A DNA stretch of 64,000 nucleotides from positions 7,127,001-7,191,000 of the forward strand of contig NC_080571.1 in assembly GCF_030247185.1 (NCBI RefSeq), written 5' to 3'. Below, piece after piece: positions 1-11,887 of the stretch; position 1 is the stretch's first letter; each line of letters opens with the position of its first letter. The notes below the pieces were generated by a model, which had not been told where the DNA came from, made no database searches, and saw only the letters and a list, made by a program, of their open reading frames with translations. Source of the stretch: Malaya genurostris (Eukaryota; Arthropoda; Insecta; Diptera; Culicidae). Both the position numbers and the translations under genes were made by a program.

Positions 1-616
1 GAAGAACAGAAGAACAGAAGAACAGAAGAACAGAAGAACAGAAGAACAGAAGAACAGAAGAACAGAAGAACAGAAGAACAGAAGAACAGAAGAACAGAAG
101 AACAGAAGAACAGAAGAACAGAAGAACAGAAGAACAGAAGAACAGAAGAACAGAAGAACAGAAGAACAGAAGAACAGAAGAACAGAAGAACAGAAGAACA
201 GAAGAACAGAAGAACAGAAGAACAGAAGAACAGAAGAACAGAAGAACAGAAGAACAGAAGAACAGAAGAACAGAAGAACAGAAGAACAGAAGAACAGAAG
301 AACAGAAGAACAGAAGAACAGAAGAACAGAAGAACAGAAGAACAGAAGAACAGAAGAACAGAAGAACAGAAGAACAGAAGAACAGAAGAACAGAAGAACA
401 GAAGAACAGAAGAACAGAAGAACAGAAGAACAGAAGAACAGAAGAACAGAAGAACAGAAGAACAGAAGAACAGAAGAACAGAAGAACAGAAGAACAGAAG
501 AACAGAAGAACAGAAGAACAGAAGAACAGAAGAACAGAAGAACAGAAGAACAGAAGAACAGAAGAACAGAAGAACAGAAGAACAGAAGAACAGAAGAACA
601 GGAGAACAGAAGAACA
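1..616. repeat. Satellite/microsatellite of an 8-bp unit (GAAGAACA)n
   Basis: About 77 head-to-tail copies of GAAGAACA run from the first base. They are identical except for one A-to-G change at 602. The array begins before the window, so its true length is unknown. Such uniformity suggests recent slippage or amplification, or an assembly-collapsed array. No gene is visible in it. Confidence 0.97.
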
Positions 617-1090
617 GTTCGAATAGAAAATGGTAGAATCGCGACATACCATAGACTTGGGTGCCTCGCAGTGATCAGATGTCTAAGCCCGACTCTTCTG
701 GTAGAAGGTAAAAGCTATGTGTGTATGTATGTATGTGTGAATCCACCATCAGTTCAAGACATTACCAGTATATGCGGGTAAACTTACTGTAGATCCGAAT
801 TTGATTATCAGATAGCGTTCATATAACTGCTGTTAAGAAGGCTAAAATGGGTTTTGAAGCTCCGGCGCCTTCCAGCAAGAACATCCGGCCATATAATAAA
901 GAATTTCGCTGTACCAGCTTAGACCCGCCTGATGGTTTGTTTGTTAGAAGTGTGCGTCTTACTCATTTCAGACCTTCAGGGAAAAACACAAAGCTTCCCC
1001 CACGTGACTCAGGTTGGCAATCCACTCCATCATCCAGTCATTCATTTGTAAGATACCCTGATGCACTCTCTGCCCCTCCCCGTTGTCGAT
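617..1090. other. Unassigned sequence after the satellite
   Basis: Ordinary-complexity sequence with a short GTAT/GTGT run near 720-740. An open frame at 847-1098 has no recognisable domain and runs into the AT-rich tract, so I do not call it a gene. The phrase TGGTAGAAGGTAAAAG near 700 recurs near 2443, so the satellite and AT-rich block may sit inside a dispersed repeat. Confidence 0.5.
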
Positions 1091-1785
1091 ATAATTGAGC
1101 ATATTACAACATAATATAATATAATATAAAAAATAATATAAAAAATATAATATAATACAATACAATATAATATATCACATCCTAATGCAATACAGTATAC
1201 TACAATCTAATATAATATAATTCAATATAACATGATATAATATAATAAAACTACAGAGAACAGACATCCAAGCTAGTACAAACTTTTTAAAAAAACTGTG
1301 TAAAGCATACAAGCATCCGTTAAAAATCACCGTTGCACACGACTTTGCACGTATGAATGTATGTTGGATATCTGTTCTCTGTGATATAACATAATATAAA
1401 ATAATATAATATAATATAACATATGTTAATATAACACAGAATAATATAATATAAAATAGAACAATATAATATAACATTACACAATATATTCTAACAATAT
1501 ACTATAACATAATACAATATAACACAATACATATACTTATAATATAATATATTACAATATAATATGATATAACGCAATGCAGTATAATACCATCACCAAG
1601 GGAACGTGCCATTTGAGCCAATTTATTCTGATAATACCATACAACATAATATAACATAACAGAAGATAATATATGAAATAATGTGCTATGATACAATGTA
1701 TAACAGTTGATGTCGCATTGTAAGTTATGCTCTTCTTTCGTCGCAGTACTACAGGAAATACAATATTGCTTTTTTAATAATAAAA
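1091..1785. repeat. TATAA-rich low-complexity tract
   Basis: Imperfect ATATAATATAA/ATACAATATAA motifs fill most of the stretch, broken by a few normal islands (1250-1380, 1590-1640, 1700-1770). The open frames here translate to Ile/Tyr/Leu-rich strings typical of simple repeats and are not genes. Confidence 0.85.
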
Positions 1786-2173
<388 letters not shown>

Positions 2174-2275
2174 TATGTAATACGATGTAATATAATTCAA
2201 TTCAATATATTACAAATATTGCAACAAACAACAGATTCACATGTTGCAATATACTATGATCAATATTGTACTCTA

Positions 2276-2456
2276 GGATGGGCTTTAACCTACAAGCCAT
2301 TTCGCACCCTCACATTCTGCTACTAACGCAGAAGGCGATAGCACCCAGTCGACGCCGTTCTATTGCCCAAATGTCATCATAAACAATCGGGGAGGCATGA
2401 GATAGGAACTTGTGAGGACTTAGTTATCTACCATTTGACGACCTGGTAGAAGGTAA
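2276..2456 (+). repeat. Dispersed repeat, copy 1 of an inverted pair
   Basis: This stretch (GATGGGCTTTAACCTACAAG..., ending near AGGACTTAGTTATCT) matches the reverse complement of 20742-20903 over about 155 bp at roughly 88% by eye. It is a repeat family without a visible reading frame. The conserved core AAGGCGATAGCACCCAGTCG can form short stems. Family unknown. Confidence 0.7.
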
Positions 2457-4735
2457 AAGTTAAGTCGCTAGAAAATGATATATTATGATATTTTCCTTAA
2501 CTGAACCTTTCAACTGTAAATTTGCTTAAATTTCGTAACTAAACAACAAAACTAACACAAGTTCCACACCTAGGAAAAATCGTGTAAATTTTCGTCTTCT
2601 GAGACCAACATATACGAGCGTCAAAAATGACTCATTTTTACCGTAGATCTAACACATATTTAAGGCATTCTGACATATTTGAAGCACGTAAATTTACACG
2701 TCTCCTTTAAAAGTAGTGTATGTTCGACACATATTGAAATCATTCTTGTAAAGCTCAGTCATTTTACGAATCACGTTCTTTTGAATTCAGTCATATGTGG
2801 ATTTGCGTCACCTGTAAATTAATCATGTTCTACTATGTACTCAACGATAAATGAACTGGATTTACCTTGCTCATGTTCAGACATAATTATCCAAAAAGTA
2901 GGTTCAGCCTAGTTAAACCTTTTCTAGAAAAAAACGGTTCAAACATAAACACGTCCACGAAATGACAAATCGCTCGTGGTCGGCTTTTAACCAAGGTAAT
3001 TATTGGTGGCAATCCGAAAAAAAATCGAATATTGATGATTGATAGCTCCGTAATTAAAAGGCTAAATTAACGAATTGAAATAAAAATCCCATATTGCCAA
3101 TCCCATTTTTTCAAATTAATCGGATAGCCTTCAGTGCTTCACTCAAAATTAAAATACCCGCAGTTTTGACCGCGCTTGTCAATGACAATAAATTAAAGTA
3201 AACCCAATTCCGGATAGGAAGGGATTTCATCCGCAACGATAGCAATATTTGTAGATTCAACCACCAGCTAAATCGTGCAATTTGGTCGGAAACCGACCGA
3301 CCGTATGTCCACTATTTTCCATCGAATGCGAATCCATAAATGGCAACACACGCTCATAAACCATCCGATGGAAATGGGTCTAGTCAGGAAAAACCGAGAA
3401 GGTTAAGCACCTTTTTGCTGCCGGTCTGTCGAAGACTGTCAGATTTATAGGTTCCACAAAAACCGCATACAGATTGATCATTTCACTGTCGGTTGCATTT
3501 TATGACCGTGCAATAAGAAACACTCACTCCTTCGATGGGATCTGGCCGGGGTCTAGTCGGCTTGGGAACATCCAGAGAAAGTTCGCCCTTCGCCTCCCGT
3601 CGTGGGACATTTGATGCTGATGTCAACGGTGATGTCCATGAAGATAGCACTGCACTGTTGGCCTGGTTTGGCCCTTTTCTGCCATGGCCCTTTTCTGCCA
3701 TGTTGTGATCGGTCAGGCTTGGTTGTGGTTTTCTCGTATGTGTAAAAAGGTTACGTAATCGCCGGTAAATTAGGAGCTTGCTAAAGCATTTCAGATCCGG
3801 CGGGTGTTCAGTACAGAGAGATTAATAATAGTTCTTATACACCATTTCAAGGCACTTTGTCGCACTGCTGTCGGAATACCAGTTTCTTGAGGAGATCACC
3901 GTTCCCATCAAGTAGTAAGAACTGACCCAGATGTTAGGTGGATTCCGTATTCAAATTGAAGACTGACTGGAAGCAAAATGCCGGATGGTAGTCATCGTTA
4001 ATGGAATGGTTGCATCGGTATGTTGTAAAATTGTCGGTTCAAAGCTCTTCCGAACGAAACCTACCAGTCTGCCTCACCGGATGTAAGCTTGGTTCATAAA
4101 TAAATATGACATCGTAACTTTGATCGGGCTGATGGAGCAGAGGCGTTTAAGTTTGATTCGCTCATAAATGAGTACATCTGCGTGTTCCATTTTGCGTGAG
4201 GGTGTGCACGTTATTGCGGAATGTATGATTAGAAAGGCAACGGAAGCTGTCATGTTGTTGAAATACTGAGTTATGATGACTGGGAATTATGTCTTGGAAG
4301 TGAATATCACTGTCCCCGCACCAAGCGACCTGCGGGCTATTATTGGACTTGTCCGGACAGACCAGTTTATGGCTCGTAAATACACGACAATAGAGATGAG
4401 AAAACAGATGGGCATGTTGCTCAGGAACAAACAAATAAATGTCTTTCACAGGGATGCGTTGAGAACTGTGTTTATCATGTTTTTAGAGAAATGCAACAAA
4501 TGTTCAATCATGAAACACTATCCCCCTAATGCTACCTACCACACTACCTTAAAACATCAATATTTAAAATCGAATCACTAGTAGTCACCAACGCAATAAA
4601 CCACGAATATAAATTCAAACCCCGCCCGGGGAGTAAACGACATTCAGCAAACTCTGACGCGAGTGACAAACTCGATTGAAACAGTTTCATCGCACTAATT
4701 GTCCGTTTGTTGTTCTGTATGTCGTTTCATTTCAG
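2457..4735. other. Unassigned DNA upstream of the Dpr-like exon
   Basis: No convincing gene. Several AAATTTAC/GTAAATTT motifs between 2500 and 2870 resemble those at 6420-6660 and are probably decayed miniature-element ends. Short open frames at 3483-3701 and 4162-4581 lack domains. Some of this is probably intron of the gene that owns the exon at 4736. Confidence 0.4.
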
Positions 4736-4971
4736 GCATCGCTGCACCATCGTCCGCACCGTTTTCATCGCCACGGCAATCCGCCGCCGCCAACGCCGCC
4801 ATGTCACCACCATCCTCGCCAACGGGAACTGCAGCAGCACTGTCCGGAATCGGTGGTGGCAACAGTGTCGAGAAGCCTTATTTTGACGATATCAACTCGC
4901 GCAATGTTACGACCCTGGTGGACGACACCGCCGTGCTCAAATGTCGCGTCAAACATAAAGGAGACCGAACG
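4736..4971 (+). CDS. Internal exon of a Dpr-family Ig-domain cell-surface protein (partial)
   Basis: An exon bounded by a pyrimidine-rich acceptor (TTTCATTTCAG) and a strong donor (ACG|GTGAGT). The open frame gives a low-complexity Ala/Ser/Pro linker, then PYFDDINSRNVTTLVDDTAV and LKCRVKHKGDRT. The N-V-T start of the first Ig V-set domain, its first conserved cysteine (LKCRV) and the GDRT residues before the donor match the Dpr (defective proboscis extension response) family of insects. There the next exon would start V-S-W and carry the second cysteine. Dpr proteins are neuronal surface adhesion molecules that pair with DIP proteins. The exon enters in phase 1 and leaves in phase 0. No neighbouring exon was found in the window, so it lies between large introns. 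The exact paralogue cannot be told from this fragment. Confidence 0.8.
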
Positions 4972-7035
4972 GTGAGTGGTTATAGAGAGTGTAGATGTAC
5001 GGTTCCACGGTTCTGGTGAGCCGGTTGTAAATTTACGAAACGAAAGTACCGTTTGCCGAAACGGTGATACAGTTTCCGCTAATCTATTGAATTCGCTTGG
5101 AACAGAGACATACTCATTGGAACATTGACGAGGATTCACTCTTCGAGCATTGGGCTATAAATTTGAACATGTTATGACTCTGCTCTTGGTTATCAGCATT
5201 TGATTTTCCTGCCAGTAAATTGACTCTTATGATCTTTTCAATTGCCATATTATGTGTCAGATAAGTCATAGCAACCATACTGTTCACTTTCGAATTGACT
5301 ATATTTCATTCATACCTTTGACTGGATCGATAAAATTCAGAATTTCGTTTCAATTCCTTTGATCTTCATTTACATTTTCATGCCTAGATAATTCACTGCA
5401 GTAAACATTTGCTTTCATTTTATCAAAAGCAGGAGCAATATGTTTTTCTCCGAATAGTTAATAAACTCTTTTTGAACACAAAACAAATTCAGTAGTTAAA
5501 TATATGAAAACAAATTCTATTTTCCATTTCTCATACAGCAAGGCTATAGCCGATCAGAAGAGAATATCAAACGAAGACCATATTATGTCATTCTTTTCAG
5601 AATAGCTGAATAGTTTTATTTGGTATTGGTTTGGATGAATTAAGAGCCGAAATATCAGAACTGAATAGAACAATCTTACACCATCCATACCAGATTCATA
5701 ACAAGTTGAGCTATTTAAGATACCAAAACAATACCACAAGAATATTAGTTTATACCCTATTTCTTTCTTGATGTCTTTTTGTACCCAATTTTGATTACTA
5801 CGATTTAGTCACAAACTTACTGTATTTATAGCCAACATTTAGGCGTATGAGATTTGTCATAAAAAAAATTGTGGGGGAGGAGCTCAATTGCACATTTGAA
5901 GGTGAAATAAGTTAGATTTATATTGAACATGTTTGTTGAAGATGAAACAGTTTCGAACCTACGCTTTTGAGAAGTAGAAGTCGGTAGCTTCAACGCAAGG
6001 CCGTGGCATCCGAATGTTAGTGAGTGAAAATACAGCCGCACCTCTACGAAATTATAATGTTATTCTACGTCACCCATTTTGCGGTACACTGCAGTAATTT
6101 CGAATGTTTCGACAGAGTTCTGGAATCGACAGATAAACGAAGTTTTTTTGTACGGATTTCTTAATTATTACGGCTTTTGAAAAAGAATAAGGTTATCCTT
6201 TTCAGCAGAAAAACACATATAACTTTATGACAAGGAGATATTACACACCATGAATCGACAATACAAAGGGAGAAACTATTTCAAATGTTCATGGTACTAG
6301 CATAGAGTAAGACCCGTTCCCAAAATACACATTTTGTAAAGACTGAACAGAATATATGTTAACCGGAATCCTTTTGTCTATTCCATTTCAAAATAGGTCT
6401 TAAAGGAAACACTAAGAGAGAATCATGTAAATTCACGTCTAAATTTACTTAAATTTACAACCAAAAGCATGTACAAATTTATCATGTCACTAAATTAACT
6501 TAAAACTTTTAATATGTCAATATCGGATGAATACTATTAAATTTAGAAAAGCAGTTTAAGTATGTATATTTGAATGCAGAAACCAAACACGGACTTAACA
6601 CAACTAAAATCGTTTAGAAAACATGTATTTTGCGAGAACCGAACAAACATTTGTATCGAAAGAACGAGTTTAGTTTTGACCGAATTTCGATGTGAACGAA
6701 GAACAATGTTTATTTGTTACGGGGTCTGATCCACGCTGCGCCCTTGAACGACAGTCGGCCCAAAAGTAATCGGATAAAAGCATTTGTTTCGAAAGAACCA
6801 GCTAACCAGAAGTTATAGACCGGGTTTTGCATACAGTATTTTTGTCTGATTCTAGAAATGAAGATGTTTTACAACAATTTTTGTATTATATATACGATCT
6901 GAGTCTGTTTTTTACACCCAATATTTTTACCCGGTGTTTGTATTTAAAAATATTTAAACAAGTTTTTCATACTAATTAGTAAGTGTTCGATTTTTGCAAT
7001 AATCTACCAATTTACATTCGCTGATTATTGTGTTT
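4972..7035. other. Probable intron of the Dpr-like gene; no other gene seen
   Basis: AT-rich sequence starting at the GTGAGT donor. Open frames at 5554-5739 and 5826-6041 show no domain. Around 6420-6660 there are repeated AAATTTAC motifs, probably old miniature-element debris. Confidence 0.5.
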
Positions 7036-7580
7036 TGCCATTCTCATATAGAAAGGTTGTGGAATCACTGTAAAAATTGACTATTGATCTTAGTGTCATA
7101 TAACATATTCGTCATATTCGTCGAGATCGGTAAAGTCTGAATGTGTGTGCACAACAAATTGAGTGCACTTTCTTTCAGAGTTGGCTGAACCGATTTTCAT
7201 TAACTTACATTCATATAAAAGATCTTGTGAAAGATGTGATACAATGCTCACGAATTTTGGTTGAATCCGAATTTCGGTTACGGAGTTACAGGAACATAAT
7301 CGCAAAAAAATTGATTATAAGGGTACTTTTCATAAGTGACCATGTAGAGAGCTGCGTTTCGCTTGAAAATTGATCATTTATTTCTCTAGTTACTAGATCT
7401 TGCTGACAGATCACCAAATAACCGGTCCCCATTTTCGCAAAATGTCATTGTTTTTTATATGTGTAGAAATTTAAATTGGAATTTGAATTTCAATAGCGTG
7501 TTTCTGTGCATGACGCTGAATGAACCTCTTTTATTTCACCTAGTGTAATAGGTGTAGGTGTAATGTTACCTTTATCATTA
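7036..7580 (-). repeat. Foldback-ended repeat family F, degraded minus-strand copy
   Basis: Starts with TTCTCATATAGAAAGG and a GTCATATAAC...CGTCGAGATCGG segment, the reverse complement of the right end of the family seen intact at 37.5-38.8 kb. It runs to CACCTAGTGTAATAGGTGTA near 7540, the reverse of the left end (CCACCTAGTGGTGTAATGAT). It carries the usual internal phrase about a pair of GGTTACGG/CGGAAC-type units. No coding capacity. Confidence 0.6.
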
Positions 7581-9250
7581 CCATTTTACGCGGTAGTTTG
7601 AAGTTCCGGAGACCGGAACGAGTATGGCCGAGACCACTATTTTGCAACGTCAATTTATGCGACGGTTTTAAATTTTTGACACTTATCACCCTCCAATTCC
7701 GGAATCGAAAGTCTGATCCGGATACCGGATTGCACAGCTTTTGAAACCATAAGGCCTTTTTTTAAATCTACGTTTGTGAAAAAATTTCCCACCATCACTG
7801 AGAAATCCTATGAACGTTTTCGCCACTACTTCCGATGCTTCCAAACCAGAAACCGAAGAATGGTAATATCGAAATAAGTTTATATAGCCTCCAAATAAAA
7901 AGGTCTGCTAAATAAAAAGTCTACCAATCAATTTTATGTAATGTAATGTATTTTATTTTATTGTTATTTAATTCCATCTGACTAAATTATATAGAATCAT
8001 TTCAAACTGTTAAAAATTTTCCACTCATTGTCCCACTCATTGTATTTTAAAAACTGAAAGTCGAATCGGGATGAAATTTCAAGAATTTTCCATGGAATTA
8101 CAAGGTTTTTTGTGTACAAGTTAGTGATAATAGGTCAAGCCCGCTATGAGAAAATAGAGTGCAATTTTTATTTATGTTTTGAACAAATTCTACAATAACT
8201 CCGGACCGAGATGAGTGAAACCTTTATTCTATTTTTGCGGTTTCCGTCGGATCTAAGTTAAATTCTTTGGCAGTCGATGGGACCATAACAACTCTCATTT
8301 GAATATAAGTTTGTGAAAATCGGTTCACCCTGATGTAGAATACTTACCAATTTCTGCGGATGGTCAAATAAACACAACTTTTTTAGCGTAAGTATTTCAA
8401 ATAACAACATATATCAAATAATAGGGGGTCGACCCCCGCAAAAAGGATATCGACCCCAAGGGGTCTATATTGACCATTTTGGGAATCCCTGATCTAAACG
8501 AACTGAGTCGAATGATATAGTTCTTCAATTGTGGAGGATTAGTTTGTTGATGGACGAAAATTCCGAAGTGGACTAAAATGAAAGGCTTTATGAACTCCAT
8601 AGGTTACTACTGACTTCAATTGAGATTTGACTCTCGGTTCCGGTATTACAAGATAATGAGTTTTTAAAATTTCAAGCTCTCATATAGGCAACAATAAAAA
8701 AACTGTGAATATTTTCTAAATTTGACTCAAAAAGTAATTTATTAGTTGATACCAAACGATTCGTCTTCAGTTCCCGGTTTCGGTTGAACCGTTTTGAACG
8801 AATTTTTTTATAAACTCAATAAAATCAATATAATATATAAGGAATGATTTAGGTTTATCGAACATTTTTGATTATTATTTGATTCCGACAATGAAAACCT
8901 TTAAATTGATTTACAAATACCAGTTTGTAGATCTTGTTAGTTGGTGACCAAACAAACTCACTTTAGTTCAGAGCTCTCTATGATCTCCATGGCAGAACTG
9001 ATTCTCATTAACTAACAAACAAACCGGATTTGCTCTCCGGATACTTATTTCAATTACTCAGTGATGGCTTAATGGGTTATATACCTTACGAGTCGAGAAA
9101 AGAAAACCAATATTTTGAAAACTCTGGGAAGTGTGAAAATGATTTTGTTTTTCAATTATTCAAAACGCATCGAAAAGTACATATTTTATATGCTTGTTAA
9201 AAAAAAATTTATCGTTATAAGTTAAAAATTATAAATTGTATGACCCCTGA
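7581..9250. other. Mosaic of decayed family-F-like repeats
   Basis: Fragments of CCGGAACC/TTTGTGAAAATCGGTT-type units (7590-7750, 8200-8340) and an ACGAACTGAGTCGAATGATA end piece near 8500 mark old copies of the same repeat. No gene is evident. Confidence 0.5.
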
Positions 9251-9277
9251 CGTAAAACGCTTTTTGTGTGAGCACGA
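9251..9277. repeat. Left 27-bp target-site duplication of LT copy a
   Basis: Starts CGTAAAACGC and ends GTGAGCACGA. The partner at 10821-10847 has CGTAAAATGC at the same place, a single C/T difference. Confidence 0.8.
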
Positions 9278-10820
9278 TAGCTGAGCTGAGCTGAAGTAGA
9301 TCGCCCGTAGTTGCACTTCGTGATTGACCGCATGAGTGGAAATGTACAATGAACCAAGAAAATGAAGCTTGGTAGCAGAGATGGCATTTCACCAGAGTGA
9401 TACACGCTGGAGTCAGATTCTTGTCCACACCGAGGATGCAAAAAACGAAGCACCGCACAAAGAGGAAAGCGCACTTCTTCTCAGTATCGAATAGACAGCA
9501 TTTGAGTGTGTGCTTGTGGTTAAAGCAGCTGGCGCGAGTGAAACACATTCTCTTCGCATGTATCGCTCACACGCGCTCTCGTCTAAATACACCCAAGTGA
9601 CCACTGGCGCGTGATGGTGAGCGAACACTTCTGTGAACTTCAATTAATAGAGAGTAGATCTGGCCTTGCTATGAAAAATTTGCAAGGAAACCCAAAAATT
9701 TTACGATAAATTGTTTTATTTTGCTGCTTTTGCGTGTCCACGCTTCTTCTACGTAAACCATACAGCAGAGTGCTCACCGGCGTGTACACCTCTGTGAAAG
9801 TATCTGCATCCACCTCAGAGAATTTATTAGCTAATGCTCTAGCACTTTGGTGCGATTCAGTGGAAGAGGTAAAAGGAAATAAACAAACGCACTCATGATG
9901 CGTGCGCACTTTATACAACAGTGGTGTATAAATGTGAAAGAGAAGAGCTCTCGTTGAAGTTGTCAGTGCGAGGGGAGAAATTTTGCTTGCTCTTCGTCAC
10001 ACAGAGGAGATAGACATCTCTGCTTGGTAGAAGCAGATTATTTTCACTGTACATACCCACTCACTCCTAACTTTTTATTATACGATCAATAACGACGCTG
10101 GCTACGACCAAAGGCTGTGCTACTGAGGGAAAGGAAGGAATGTTAGTCCGATAATCGTTGATTCTAGAGACCGCGGGTACCACTGTATCGCCACGAACAT
10201 CACGAAATAGGAGATTTGTTAGTAGGGAGGGGAAGAGATTCGGATATGTTCTGGTAAAGAATTTGATCTAAACAAAACCTGATTTTCGATACTCAGGAGA
10301 AATATAATAAATAAGAAAAATATAAAATATCTCCAAGGAACGATCTCACCAGTATCCCTTTTCTCCCACTCGCTCTGCTGTCAACAACGCAAGATGAAAC
10401 ACGACCACTGAAAGAATAAAATAAAAACACTCGCGAATGGATCCGCTGCAGACCAACCCTAGATTTTTAGTCTGAATAACACGGTCGACTTGTAAACTTT
10501 CACACATTCCATAGTAATCCGACAACACCGACAATGACATGCAGGCGGCGCTTCGATCGGTTAACAGGTTAACATCGTTGTATTTTGGGGAAGCAAATTC
10601 ACAGTATCTACCGCATCTTTAGTTTCGCGGATCAATATTATTCAATAAATAGCACTCTCACTACAAAACACATACTTGTCACACCTGAATTATCACTCAA
10701 AATAACTATTTCAACCAAATTTTTAACTATATGTACCAAGCAACACATTGAAATTATACTTTTTTGAGAGCAGCACCAGGACACCGCATCGCACTTCCAG
10801 TGATGCCAACCAGCATTGCC
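9278..10820 (-). mobile_element. LT element, copy a: short element with a 27-bp target-site duplication
   Basis: The unit is about 890 bp once the hAT insertion inside it is removed. It is flanked by a 27-bp direct repeat (9251-9277 and 10821-10847) that differs at one base. Its left end carries GCTGA pentamer repeats (TAGCTGAGCTGAGCTGAAG) and the right end ends ...GATGCCAACCAGCATTGCC. A second copy lies at 33141-34938 in the opposite orientation. No protein frame is conserved between the copies. A simple pentamer tail and long, variable target duplications suggest target-primed retrotransposition of a non-autonomous element, but the family is not one I recognise. Confidence 0.75.
9376..10022. 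mobile_element. hAT-type miniature element H1 inserted in LT copy a
   Basis: A 647-bp unit with short terminal inverted repeats CAGAGATG...CATCTCTG, flanked by a perfect 8-bp duplication CTTGGTAG (9368-9375 and 10023-10030). An 8-bp duplication and CAGAG-type ends are the hallmarks of the hAT superfamily. LT copy b at 34.8 kb lacks this insertion and continues straight through the target, so it serves as the empty site. The open frame on the minus strand at 9640-9918 is shared with H2 but shows scattered amino-acid changes and no transposase motif, so I read the element as non-coding. Confidence 0.9.
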
Positions 10821-10847
10821 CGTAAAATGCTTTTTGTGTGAGCACGA
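10821..10847. repeat. Right 27-bp target-site duplication of LT copy a
   Basis: Matches 9251-9277 at 26 of 27 positions and abuts the right end of LT copy a. Confidence 0.8.
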
Positions 10848-11056
10848 AATCCCATGGTATATAACCCATAATCGATTTTCATAACTTTAGATTCGCCTTA
10901 CAGTTCTATTCGCGACTGTTAAATTATATCTGAATCCGTCTTCTGGTTTCGATATTATGTGGTTATAAGTGTTATAAATTTCGAAAACTTTAACGTGATG
11001 AAGAGAGCGTAAAAATTCTTCAAAACTGTTAAAATACATCAATCTTTTTTGTTACT
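10848..11056. other. Unassigned spacer
   Basis: Short AT-rich stretch with GAATCCGTCTTCTGGTTTCG-type phrases of family F; no gene. Confidence 0.4.
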
Positions 11057-11168
11057 CCCGATCAACATATCGTATTCGATATTTGATCTACTAAGAGGCC
11101 AGATTTATATTAGCAGTGGCTACGAAAATAGCTTTTTGTTATAAAATTGTTACGACTTGATGATCGGA
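11057..11168 (+). mobile_element. Short TA-type miniature element Q, copy 1 (degraded)
   Basis: Begins CCCGATCAACATATCG and ends TGATGATCGGA, as in the cleaner copy at 13958-14107. The ends are inverted repeats of CCGATCA. It has diverged and its target duplication is not clear. Confidence 0.6.
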
Positions 11169-11887
11169 ATAGCTATAGAAATTTCCTTCGACAATGCCCG
11201 ATTCGAGCTCCAGTCCCGGCTATATCTAAAGAAGTGATCTAAAATTTTGAATTTGAAACATCATTACACCCCAACGTAGATTAAAATAAGATCCTCTACG
11301 GGTATTGCGGTCGATATTAGCAGGCGTACATTGGCGAACATTGATTGCAGATAATGGATAAGAATCTTTTATTGTTGTTGACCTTAGTTTCTAATGCACT
11401 GGAGTTGCATGGAGCGGGTGTAGAAGAAGTATCGTTATCCGTGAATGTAGATGTCTTCCTGTTGAGTTTCTTGCAAGACCTACCATAGTGTACAGAATTT
11501 TGAAAATATTGCCATGTAGCAAGCTGATTGTCGTATGAAATAAGTGATTTACATGGAATCTTTGTGTCCTGACCGACATTCGCATAAGAAGGTCTACTTA
11601 CTTCTTTCAGTGCTTGCATAACAATAGTACGCCATTGATGATATCGGATAAAAAATTTTCCACAGTTCTTTTTCTATGCAAAGAATTTTTCCGTACTGAT
11701 TCTTTGAATGAATTCGTCAATAACGGCTGAAAGAAAATCGTGCACTCGTAATTCTATGGGTTACGTATACTGGTATGTTGTACTTGATGTTATCATGTGC
11801 ATCTTTTTTTATATAAAATTTTTTAAGTTCGCGTACAAGCTTTACGTGGACGATTGAGCCATTTTTCTATTAGATAAAATATTTTTT

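Noticed and set aside
1..616. CRISPR array
   Set aside because: The repeats are contiguous octamers without spacers, and the genome is eukaryotic.
9640..9918. 92-aa minus-strand frame in hAT element H1, also seen in H2 (12865-13068)
   Set aside because: Shared only because the elements are copies. Amino-acid changes are scattered, the frame ends differ and no transposase motif is present.
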